Shown here: in pieces, positions 1-9,773 of the stretch
Position numbering within the stretch: position 1 is the first letter of the stretch
Layout: each line of letters starts with the position of its first letter
Assembly (NCBI GenBank): GCA_902768985.1
Contig: CACXNA010000015.1
Coordinates: forward strand, 55,801 to 119,800
DNA from: an uncultured Bacteroidia bacterium
Lineage (GTDB): Bacteria > Bacteroidota > Bacteroidia > Bacteroidales > UBA932
Direction: 5' to 3'
DNA: 64,000 bases
Translations under genes and position numbers: made by a program
The notes under the pieces: model-generated
What the model saw: the letters and a program-made list of their open reading frames with translations, nothing else
Database searches by the model: none
What the model was told of the DNA's origin: nothing

Positions 1-546
1 CTCATAGGAGCGGAACGCGTTGGCGAATTCCGGCTCGAGGTTGGGGCCGCTGCGCGAGATGCTGTTGCGCCAGCCGCCGTACACGCCCACGTTGGCCATG
101 ATCTTGCCGGGGTGGAAGTCCACGTGGATCTGCGCCATCGCAGGGATCTCGAAGACCTCGATCGTGCCCTGCTCGGCGCCGTCCAGCTCCTGTGAGCGCC
201 CCGTCTCGGGGTCGCGCAGGAAGCCGAAGCCTTCGTAGGTGTGCGCCACGCCGATCACGAGGCCGAACATGGGGATGTTGTCAAACATCTTGCTGTACTT
301 CGTGAAGGTGACGCTGATGTAGTTGGGCATGAACTGCCAGGCACGGTTGTGCTTGGACGGGTTGTAGTACATATTGGAGAAGGAGACGCCGTAGTTGACG
401 CCGATCATCACATAGTCGTTGATGAGCGCCTTCTTGCCCGGCTTCTCGGCGACGAGCGAGTCGACGTCGAAGGTGACTTCCTGCGCCCGGGCACCGACGG
501 CGGCCAGGACGGAGAGCAGGAGGAAGAGGGTCAGGATTCTACGCAT
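1..546 (-). CDS. Outer-membrane beta-barrel protein, 3' end outside the window
   Basis: Partial gene; 182 codons are visible and it runs off the left edge. It starts at the ATG whose complement is 544-546, giving MRRILTLFLLLSVLAAVGARAQ, a clear signal peptide ending in A-R-A-Q. The mature part has alternating aromatic and glycine-rich stretches (FVMIGVNYGVSFSNMYY-like, ANVGVYGGWR) typical of small PorT/OmpA-like outer-membrane barrels of Bacteroidetes. It is the last gene of a leftward operon, with only 4 bases between its start and the stop of the Ig-like lipoprotein gene. The exact family cannot be fixed without the C-terminus. A type 9 secretion link (PorT) is possible but is only an inference. 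Confidence 0.6.
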   Translation of the reverse strand, partial: MRRILTLFLLLSVLAAVGARAQEVTFDVDSLVAEKPGKKALINDYVMIGVNYGVSFSNMYYNPSKHNRAWQFMPNYISVTFTKYSKMFDNIPMFGLVIGVAHTYEGFGFLRDPETGRSQELDGAEQGTIEVFEIPAMAQIHVDFHPGKIMANVGVYGGWRNSISRSGPNLEPEFANAFRSYE

Positions 547-550
547 GGCA

Positions 551-2335
551 TCAGTGGAACAGGGCGCCCACGTCGACGCTCTGCGTGAGCTCGACGCTGG
601 CGGGGATCTTAATGTAGTTGCTGCCGGAGAAGTCCAGGAAGACGACCTGCTCGGGCTGGCGGTGCTCCAGCAGCGAACCGGTGTCGATGATGGAGTTCCG
701 GTTGCGGTCCTCCGTGATGCGGATGCTGTAGCGGCCGGCCTTGATGTAGGGGAAGTGCAGGGTGCCGTCGCGGTCCGTGACGAAGCTGCGGAGGACCTTG
801 TCGCGCTTCTCGCCCAGCAGGTCCACGATGAGCTTGCGGTCCACGCCGGAGAGCTCCAGGTCCAGCGAACTCAGGGTCTCGTCGCTGGGGAGGCTCACCT
901 TGACGAGGGTGCTGTCGGACCAGAAGCCGTTGATGTCGCGGAAGGCCCGGTAGGGGAGCTTCATCTGGTATTCGAAGCCCGGCATGAGCCGGTCTTTCGG
1001 GCGCAGGATGTAGCGCCGCAGGTTGAGGCTGTCCCGCTCGACGGTGAACTCGGCGGCGCTCTGCCGCTGGCGGGTGTTGATCGAGTAGAACTTCACCGAG
1101 TCGAAGTGCTCGGTGATGATCGGGTTGCGGAACTCCAGCTCGAAGCCGTTCTGCTCCACGGTCTCCGGGGTGGCCTTGAAGGTGTAGACGCAGGTGGTGT
1201 CGTCGTGCTTGAGGTCGCGGCGCGTGGTCTTGGAGTAAGTGCGCTTGTTCTGCGGCAGGGCGAGCCGGACGATCTCCTGCGTCGGCACCAGCCGGCCCAG
1301 GGAGTCCGTCTTGCGGAAATTGACAAAGATCTGCATGGTGTCCGGGGCGGCCCGGCGGCTGTTGATCCAGAGCTCCAGGCTGTCCTGCAGGATGTTGAAC
1401 TGGCTGATGACCTGGTCGGCGCGGTAGCCGCGGATCCACAGGGAGTCGATCCAGGCGCCGGGGGCCTGGAAGGTGAGGTAGGCGGAGCGCTCGGCGGTGC
1501 GCACCTTGTTCACGATGTACTGCCGGCTCGGCTTCTCGCGGAAGAGCTTCAGCTCGTACTCGCTGCGGCGCGCCAGGCAGCGCAGCGTGTCGAGCATGTC
1601 GTATTTGAGCATTTCCGGGACGGTGTCGTTGGCGATCATGACCGGCCGGACGAGCGTGTCGATGAAGGCGATGTTGTCCGTGCCGGGGTCGTAGATGTTG
1701 TCGTTGCTCGCGTCCTTGATGGCGTAGAGCCGGTAGACGGTGTCCTGGATGAAGGGCAGGGTGAAGAAGCCCCAGTCGTCGGTCTTGACCGCTGCGTAGG
1801 GGCGGTGCAGCAGGGCGGCGGAGTCCGCCAGGTCCCGGTGCAGGAGCACGGTCGCGTCCTTGACGGGCGCGAGGGTGTTGCAGTCCACGACCGTGCCCGT
1901 GATCATCATCGAATCGATCTTCGATCCGGTGGAGAAGACGTAGGTGTAGCCCGGGAACATGTTGCCCTCGTTGGCGTCCGCGATGGCGTTGGTGAACGAA
2001 AGCGTGTAGGTCGTCTCGGGCTGCAGCGGCTCCTCGAAGGAGACGACCAGGTTGCGCCCGCGCAGGCGGGACTTCGGCTGGCGCGCCAGAGGCGGCGACA
2101 GGAAGATGTTTGCGGGCGTCTTGATGGTCACGTATTCGTTGAAGGTGAACACGAAACTGGCGCCCTCCACGGGGACGTTCACGGCGCCCGGCAGGGGCTT
2201 GATGTCGATGATCAGCGGGGGAATGGTGTCCTTCTTGCCGCCGGACGGAGCCTGCGTCGTGTTGGCGCAGGAGGGGAAGAAGAGCGGCAGCAGGCAGGCG
2301 CCGACAAGAATCAGCAGGGGGAGGAATCTCTTCAT
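551..2335 (-). CDS. Ig-like domain lipoprotein (SbsA-type Ig, surface/periplasmic)
   Basis: 594 residues from MKRFLPLLILVG. The N-terminus is a lipoprotein signal with Cys at about residue 23 (FFPSC). The segment around residues 35-150 (DTIPPLIIDIKPLPGAVNVP, then TYTLSFTNAIADANEGN) matches the bacterial Ig-like domain pattern of large Bacteroidetes lipoproteins, in which a PP-rich start leads to 'features that would be needed' style strands. The rest is beta-rich, with a carboxypeptidase-regulatory-like repeat near residues 150-230 (VVDCNTLAPVKDATVLLHRD). The upstream in-frame ATG at 2362 is rejected because the signal peptide begins at 2335. It lies 4 bases downstream of the relA/spoT gene and 4 bases upstream of the barrel gene, so the three are probably co-transcribed. 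No enzymatic function is visible. Confidence 0.75.
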   Translation of the reverse strand: MKRFLPLLILVGACLLPLFFPSCANTTQAPSGGKKDTIPPLIIDIKPLPGAVNVPVEGASFVFTFNEYVTIKTPANIFLSPPLARQPKSRLRGRNLVVSFEEPLQPETTYTLSFTNAIADANEGNMFPGYTYVFSTGSKIDSMMITGTVVDCNTLAPVKDATVLLHRDLADSAALLHRPYAAVKTDDWGFFTLPFIQDTVYRLYAIKDASNDNIYDPGTDNIAFIDTLVRPVMIANDTVPEMLKYDMLDTLRCLARRSEYELKLFREKPSRQYIVNKVRTAERSAYLTFQAPGAWIDSLWIRGYRADQVISQFNILQDSLELWINSRRAAPDTMQIFVNFRKTDSLGRLVPTQEIVRLALPQNKRTYSKTTRRDLKHDDTTCVYTFKATPETVEQNGFELEFRNPIITEHFDSVKFYSINTRQRQSAAEFTVERDSLNLRRYILRPKDRLMPGFEYQMKLPYRAFRDINGFWSDSTLVKVSLPSDETLSSLDLELSGVDRKLIVDLLGEKRDKVLRSFVTDRDGTLHFPYIKAGRYSIRITEDRNRNSIIDTGSLLEHRQPEQVVFLDFSGSNYIKIPASVELTQSVDVGALFH

Positions 2336-2339
2336 GGCG

Positions 2340-4529
2340 TCAGATGTCGGTGCGGACGACATCCTGGATGCCGTCGATTTTGGAAAGGCCCTCCACCATC
2401 CGCTCGAGGTTCTTCTTGTCGCGGACGTGCAGTTCGATGAATCCTTCGAACAGGCCGCCTTCCGTGGAGAGCTGGAGCTTGCGGATGTTGATGCCGAAGG
2501 TCTGGGAGATGAGGCCGGAGATGTCGTTCAGCATGCCCACGCGGTCGATGCCGCGCAGCGAGATGCGGATCGGATATTCCTGCTGGACGGCGCCCCACTG
2601 CGGGACGACCATGCGGTTGCCGTATTTGCTGGCGAGGCTCTCCGCGACCGGGCAGGACTTCTTGTGGACGATGACCAGGTTGTCGCTCATCGAGAAGCCG
2701 ATCACCGGGTCGCCGGGGATCGGGTGGCAGCACTCGGCGATCTTGTACTCGATCGGGTGCGCGTTGTCGTCGTGGAGCGAGAACTTGCGTTTCTGGCCCG
2801 TGGAGAGGTCCTTCTCGTCGATGATGGCCTTGAATTCCTCGGGACCGAGCAGACCCAGTCCGATGCGGAAGAAGAGCTCGTCCTCGTCGTTGAGCTGGGT
2901 GTAGTCCTGGAACTTGCGCACCAGCTCGCGGGTGTTCTGCAGGCCCATCAGGCGGACGCGCTCCTCGAAGATGCGCTCGCCCTCGCGGGCGATGGTGTCG
3001 AAGTCGCGGCGGAAGTATTCGATGACGCGGTTGCGCGCATAGCGCGTGTGCAGGAAGGACACCCATTCCATCTTGGGCCGTGCGTTCTCGGCGGTGATGA
3101 TCTCCACCTGGTCGCCCGCCTTGAGGCTGTGCGAGAGGGGCACGAGCTTCATGTTCACCTTGGCGGCGATGGCGCGGTTGCCGATCTCCGTGTGGATCTG
3201 GTAGGCGAAGTCGAGGGCCGTGGCGCCGCCGCGGATGGCGCGCTGCTCGCCCTTGGGCGTGAAGACCACGATCTCGCTGCTGACGAGGTCCTTGTGGATG
3301 ATGTCCAGCAGCTCGAGGGCGCTCACGTCGTTGCTCAGCAGGATGTCCTGGACCTCGGCGAGCCACTTGTCCATCTCGGAGTCGTTCTCGGAGATGTAGC
3401 CGTCGTTCTTGTAGGCCCAGTGGGCGGCGATGCCCTTCTCGGCGATGTCGTCCATGCGGCGGGAGCGGATCTGCACCTCGACCCAGAAGCCGGAGCGGCT
3501 CATCAGGGTGCAGTGCAGGGCTTCGTAGCCGTTGCTCTTGGGCTGGGAGATCCAGTCGCGGCGCCGCGAGAGGTTCTCGCGGTAGAGGTGCGTGACCGTC
3601 GAGAAGATGAGGTAGGCCTGGCCGCGCTCGGTCTGGATGTTGCTGTCGGCCGGGTCGAAGATGATGCGGACGGCGTAGAGGTCGTAGATCTGCTCGAAGG
3701 GGACCTGTTTCGTGCGCATCTTGTACCAGATGGAGTACGGGGTCTTGATACGTTTCTTGATGGTGAACTTGTAGCCGGCCTCCTTGAGCGCCTCCTCGAT
3801 GGGGGCGATGAAGGTGTCGATGTCCTTGTCGCGCTGGGCGACGTTGCCCTTGATGCGCTCGGTGATGCGGCGGTAGTCCTCGGGTTCCTTGTAGCGGAGC
3901 CAGATGTTCTCCATCTCGGACTTGACGCTGTACAGGCCGAGCCGGTGCGCCAGCGGGATGAAGATGAACATGGTCTCGGAGAGGATCTTGTCCCGCTTGT
4001 GCTCGGGCATGTATTCGATGGTGCGGCAGTTGTGCAGCCGGTCCGCGAGCTTGATCAGCACGACGCGGACGTCGTCGTTGAGGGTCAGCAGGATGCGCTT
4101 GAAGTTCTCCGCCTGGAGGCTCTCCGTGCTGGCCGCCTCGCCCTTGCGGTCCTCGTTGTCCAGCACGGTCTTGATCTTGGTGAGGCCGTCCACCAGGGTC
4201 GCGATCTTGTCCCCGAAGAGGTTGCGGATGTCCTCGACCGTGTAGGCGGTGTCTTCGACAACATCGTGCAGCAGGGCGGCGCAGATGGACTTGCAGCCCA
4301 GGCCGATCTCCGTGACGACAATCTTGGCGACGGCGATGGGGTGGAGCATGTACGGCTCGCCCGAGCGGCGGCGGACGTTCTTATGGGCCTGGTTGGCGAA
4401 CTGGAAGGCCTTCCGGACGATCTCCACCTCCTCTTTGTCCTTGCAGCGCTTGGCGGCGACCTCCATCAGCGAGGTGTACTCCTCGTCGATCAGGCGGAAA
4501 TCATCGGGTGTGAACTGGGAAAAACTCAT
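2340..4529 (-). CDS. RelA/SpoT-family (p)ppGpp synthetase/hydrolase
   Basis: 729 residues, the usual length for a long Rel enzyme. It makes and/or degrades the stringent-response alarmone (p)ppGpp in the cytoplasm. Domains in order: an HD hydrolase domain with H63 and the HD pair at 88-89 (LLHDVVEDT), so hydrolase activity is expected; a synthetase domain at about 250-370 (RIKTPYSIWYKM, DLYAVRII, NGYEALH, VEVQIRS, AAHWAYK); a TGS domain near 410-470 (VFTPKGEQRAIRGGATALDFAYQIH); and a C-terminal ACT domain (RISLRGIDRVGMLNDISG). The stop lies 4 bases before the Ig-like lipoprotein start, and the ATG overlaps the YihY stop by one base, so it is embedded in an operon with ligA. With both domains intact it is probably bifunctional. 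Confidence 0.95.
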   Translation of the reverse strand: MSFSQFTPDDFRLIDEEYTSLMEVAAKRCKDKEEVEIVRKAFQFANQAHKNVRRRSGEPYMLHPIAVAKIVVTEIGLGCKSICAALLHDVVEDTAYTVEDIRNLFGDKIATLVDGLTKIKTVLDNEDRKGEAASTESLQAENFKRILLTLNDDVRVVLIKLADRLHNCRTIEYMPEHKRDKILSETMFIFIPLAHRLGLYSVKSEMENIWLRYKEPEDYRRITERIKGNVAQRDKDIDTFIAPIEEALKEAGYKFTIKKRIKTPYSIWYKMRTKQVPFEQIYDLYAVRIIFDPADSNIQTERGQAYLIFSTVTHLYRENLSRRRDWISQPKSNGYEALHCTLMSRSGFWVEVQIRSRRMDDIAEKGIAAHWAYKNDGYISENDSEMDKWLAEVQDILLSNDVSALELLDIIHKDLVSSEIVVFTPKGEQRAIRGGATALDFAYQIHTEIGNRAIAAKVNMKLVPLSHSLKAGDQVEIITAENARPKMEWVSFLHTRYARNRVIEYFRRDFDTIAREGERIFEERVRLMGLQNTRELVRKFQDYTQLNDEDELFFRIGLGLLGPEEFKAIIDEKDLSTGQKRKFSLHDDNAHPIEYKIAECCHPIPGDPVIGFSMSDNLVIVHKKSCPVAESLASKYGNRMVVPQWGAVQQEYPIRISLRGIDRVGMLNDISGLISQTFGINIRKLQLSTEGGLFEGFIELHVRDKKNLERMVEGLSKIDGIQDVVRTDI

Positions 4530-5464
4530 TATCTGGCTTCAGTGTCCCACGCGGAGACATTATATTTATCGACATTCTGGAAACTATAGGTAAGCTGCGC
4601 CCCGTAGATGATGATCTGCCAGCTGAAGTTCAGCCAGATCAGGAAGAGGGGGATGGCGGCGAGGAGTCCGTATGCCTGGTTGAGGCGCCCCACAAACATC
4701 TGCGTGTGCAGGTAGAGGTGCTGGAACAGCATGAAGATCAGGCCGGCGATCAGGGCGGCCCAGAAGGCGTACTTGGGCCGGACGTAGGTGGCCGGGATGT
4801 ATTTGTACATGACCCAGAGGGTGCCCACGAGGATGGCGTAGAAGATGAGGTTGCCCAGCCACTTGAACAGCGTGCGCACTTCCTTTAGGTCCAGGCCGAA
4901 GAGGTCCGTCATGTTGGTGGCGTAGATGATGCCGGTACCGAAGATGATCATGATGAAGGGCGCCAGGATGAGCACCAGGAAGTAGAAACCGAAGCGCTTG
5001 TAGAGCTTGCGGGGGATCTTGAGGATGCCCCAGACGTTGTTGAACACGCGCTCCACCTGGAACATCATCCAGAGGATGGCCCAGAGGAACATCAGCGCGG
5101 AGATGAGTCCCAGTCCGCCGCCCTGCGCGCCGGTGAGGATGTTGCCGGCCTTCTCGGAGAGCATGCTGACGATCTCCGGGTGGGAGGGGATGAGCATCTG
5201 CAGGCCCTCGGTGATCTTGCTGTCCAGGCCCAGGCCGCCCGTGACCGCGAAGGCGAAGGCGAGCATGGGGACGAGGGCCAGGGTGATGAAGTAGCTCAGC
5301 GACACGCACTGGAAGCCCATCCGGTTCTCCGTGAAGGTCTTGAAGGTGATGCGGATGATCTTCCAGGTGCGGACCAGCCAGGCGTATAACCTGGAACTCC
5401 CGCTGGTGTCGAGGGTCCAGATCCGGTCGCTGAGAAGGTCCGTTATTTTGCTGGTTATCTTCAT
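4529..5464 (-). CDS. YihY/BrkB-family inner-membrane protein
   Basis: 311 residues. The family (historically called BrkB, or wrongly RNase BN) is a six-helix inner-membrane protein of uncertain function. Visible hallmarks are the first helix with YFITLALVPMLAFAFAV, the segment FLWAILWMMFQVERVFNNVWGI, the helix YFLVLILAPFIMIIFGTGII, and the C-terminal LAAIPLFLIWLNFSWQIIIYGAQLTYSFQN, which is strongly conserved in the family. Its stop overlaps the relA start (TAATG), and it begins 9 bases after the ligA stop, so it is translated within the ligA operon. Confidence 0.9.
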   Translation of the reverse strand: MKITSKITDLLSDRIWTLDTSGSSRLYAWLVRTWKIIRITFKTFTENRMGFQCVSLSYFITLALVPMLAFAFAVTGGLGLDSKITEGLQMLIPSHPEIVSMLSEKAGNILTGAQGGGLGLISALMFLWAILWMMFQVERVFNNVWGILKIPRKLYKRFGFYFLVLILAPFIMIIFGTGIIYATNMTDLFGLDLKEVRTLFKWLGNLIFYAILVGTLWVMYKYIPATYVRPKYAFWAALIAGLIFMLFQHLYLHTQMFVGRLNQAYGLLAAIPLFLIWLNFSWQIIIYGAQLTYSFQNVDKYNVSAWDTEAR

Positions 5465-5472
5465 TTTATCTT

Positions 5473-7761
<2,289 letters not shown>

Positions 7762-7975
7762 GTATTTATCGCAACATCCGTTGCGATTCGGAGCCTGGCG
7801 ACTCAGGGGGTTCGGGGGGAACGCCCCCCGTCATAGGGCGAAGCGAGCAGTATTTATCGCAACATCCGTTGCGATTCGGAGCCTGGCGACGCAGGGGGTT
7901 CGGGGGGAACGCCCCCCGTCATAGGGCGAAGCGAGCAGTATTTATCGCAACATCCGTTGCGATAAATACTGCTCG
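7762..7975. repeat. 88-bp tandem repeat ending in a 36-base palindrome at the LytTR gene stop
   Basis: Direct copies start at 7762, 7850 and 7938 (period 88). The first two units differ by one visible base, and the third is cut off after about 26 bases. Each unit holds a stem-loop ATCGCAAC-atcc-GTTGCGAT and a G/C run hairpin (CGGGGGG-aacg-CCCCCCG). The last, partial copy is extended to a perfect palindrome with CAGTATTTATCGCAAC arms (7936-7971). This palindrome contains the last codons and the stop of the adjacent regulator gene and could act as its terminator. Confidence 0.8.
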
Positions 7976-8688
7976 AAGGCAGGCCTGTACGCGTCAGAGA
8001 CGTGGATGAGGGCGCCGCCGATGGAGATGTCGTAGGAGCCGCCGATGGACTCGATCTGGTCCAGGGCGACGATGTAGGAGCGGTGGACCCGCATGAAACG
8101 GCTGGCGGGCAGCAGCTCCTCGACGGCCTTCATCGTGATGTGGGTGACGAGCGGCCGCTTCTCGGAGCAGAGGTACAGCAGGACGTAGTCCTTCATGCCC
8201 TCGACGTAGCGGATATCGGAGAAGGCCACCTTGTGCAGCTGGCCTTCGGATTTGACGAAGATGGAATCCTGCTGGGTTGAGGCGCTGCCGGTGCCGGGCT
8301 CGGCGGCCGTCTCGGCGCTCTCCAGCAGCTCGAACCACTGGCGGGCCTTCTCGGCCGCCTCGAGGAACTTCTGGTAGCGGATGGGCTTGAGCAGGAAGTC
8401 CAGCGCGGACACCTCGTAGCTGTCGAAGGCGTAGTCCTTGAAAGCCGTGGTGAAGATGACGCGCGTCCCGTCCGGGACCATGCGCGAGAGCTCCATGCCG
8501 TTCAGGTCCGGCATCTGGATATCCAGGAAGACCAGTTGGGGCCGCTGGGTGCGAATGGCCTCCAGCGCCGCCACGGGGTCGGTGAAGGACGCTTCCAGCG
8601 ACAGGAAGGAAGTCTTGGAGATGAAGTTCTCCAACATCTTGACGGCCAGCGGCTCGTCGTCGACGACAATGCAGCTCAGTGCTTTCAT
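7942..8688 (-). CDS. LytTR-family two-component response regulator
   Basis: 248 residues. Receiver domain at 1-120 with acidic pocket VVDDEP (D10, D11), phosphoacceptor D56 (VFLDIQMPD) and K102 region (FLLKPI). A linker is followed by a LytTR DNA-binding domain at about 145-245 (IFVKSEGQLHKV, IRYVEGMKDYVLLYL, FMRVHRSYIVAL). Its start overlaps the stop of the kinase gene (ATGA), so the two are co-translated. The last codons (QYLSQRMLR) lie inside the tandem-repeat palindrome. Family members bind direct 9-bp repeats about 21 bp apart; such repeats occur upstream of the receptor gene next to this pair (12330-12400), the likely target. Confidence 0.95.
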   Translation of the reverse strand: MKALSCIVVDDEPLAVKMLENFISKTSFLSLEASFTDPVAALEAIRTQRPQLVFLDIQMPDLNGMELSRMVPDGTRVIFTTAFKDYAFDSYEVSALDFLLKPIRYQKFLEAAEKARQWFELLESAETAAEPGTGSASTQQDSIFVKSEGQLHKVAFSDIRYVEGMKDYVLLYLCSEKRPLVTHITMKAVEELLPASRFMRVHRSYIVALDQIESIGGSYDISIGGALIHVSDAYRPAFEQYLSQRMLR

Positions 8689-9737
8689 GCGAGCAGGTTT
8701 TTCAGGACGATCCGGACGTGGTAGGCGCCGTCCTTCTCGTCGTGTTCGTAGCTATAGGCATCCGGGTAGATGAGCTCCAGGCGGCGCTTGAGGTTCTCCA
8801 TGCCGATGCCGGAGCCGATATGGTCCTCGCCGGTCTTCTCGAAGAGGGAATTCTCGCAGGTGAAGACGAGGTCCTTCCCCTCCGGGTGCAGGCCGATGTG
8901 CACGAACGACTTCATGCGGGCGTTGACGCCGTGCTTGAAGGCGTTCTCGATCGGGGAGATGAACAGCAGCGGGGCGATCTTCACGTCGGCGGCAGGCAGC
9001 TGCCAGTCCGTCGTGACCTCCGTGAGTTCATTGCAGCGGAGCTGCATCAGGTGGATATAATTGTCCATAAAGGCCACCTCGCCCGAGAGCGGCACCTTGT
9101 CCACGTCGGTGTCGTAGAGGGCGTAGCGCAGCGTGTCGCTGAGCTGCCCGATGCTCTCCTGCGCCTTGTCGGGATCGATCTGCGTCAGCGAGGAGATGTT
9201 GTTCAGCGTATTGAAGAGGAAATGCGGGTTCAGCTGATGCTTGAGCCAGGTGAGCTCGGCCTCGGCCGTCTTGCGCTTCTCCTCCTGCAGCTGGAACTGG
9301 ATGTCGTTGGAACGGATGATGGAACGCGCGCCGATGGCGAGGAAGATGAACACCAGCTGGAAGAAGCCCGCGGAGATGAGGGTCGGAATGCGGAACGCCA
9401 GGATATCGCGCCGCTGAATATGCTCCCGCAAGGGCTCCGGAATCTCCCCGCGCGGCACGAAGCTCGGAAGATTGAGCAAGGTCAGCAGCACCAGATTCAA
9501 CACGACGAACCAGACGATCTGCTTGCGGAACAGGAGCTTCGGGACCAGCAGGAAATAGTTGATCAGGTACACCAGGCAAATCGGCATCAGCATGTGGAAG
9601 GAAGACCAGAAAGTCATCGCGGAACGGGTGCTGTCGCCCGATATCAGCCAGGTCACACCGGCGGGCAGCAACATCGCGCAACCCCAGATCAGGATTTGCG
9701 CGATGTTGAGTATGAGACGATTGTGTTGTCTGTTCAT
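8685..9737 (-). CDS. LytS-type membrane sensor histidine kinase
   Basis: 350 residues, partner of the LytTR regulator. Four hydrophobic helices occupy about residues 10-140. Then come a short coiled coil (FQLQEEKRKTAEAELTWLKHQ), the His_kinase (PF06580-type) motif LNPHFLFNTLNN with H172, and an HATPase domain with N box (PIENAFKHG) and G box (GSGIGMENLKRRL). There is no large periplasmic sensor domain, so the stimulus is probably sensed in or near the membrane. The minus-strand -7 box TATCTTTG (complement of 9754-9761) lies 16 bases before the ATG; no good -33 is seen. It sits directly downstream of the receptor gene, which ends at 9774. Confidence 0.93.
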   Translation of the reverse strand: MNRQHNRLILNIAQILIWGCAMLLPAGVTWLISGDSTRSAMTFWSSFHMLMPICLVYLINYFLLVPKLLFRKQIVWFVVLNLVLLTLLNLPSFVPRGEIPEPLREHIQRRDILAFRIPTLISAGFFQLVFIFLAIGARSIIRSNDIQFQLQEEKRKTAEAELTWLKHQLNPHFLFNTLNNISSLTQIDPDKAQESIGQLSDTLRYALYDTDVDKVPLSGEVAFMDNYIHLMQLRCNELTEVTTDWQLPAADVKIAPLLFISPIENAFKHGVNARMKSFVHIGLHPEGKDLVFTCENSLFEKTGEDHIGSGIGMENLKRRLELIYPDAYSYEHDEKDGAYHVRIVLKNLLA

Positions 9738-9773
9738 CTACGGGACATTTTCACAAAGATAGCAAATTATCCA

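Noticed and set aside
7762-7975. CRISPR array
   Set aside because: Units are 88 bp with no unique spacers and no cas genes nearby; it is a plain tandem repeat.
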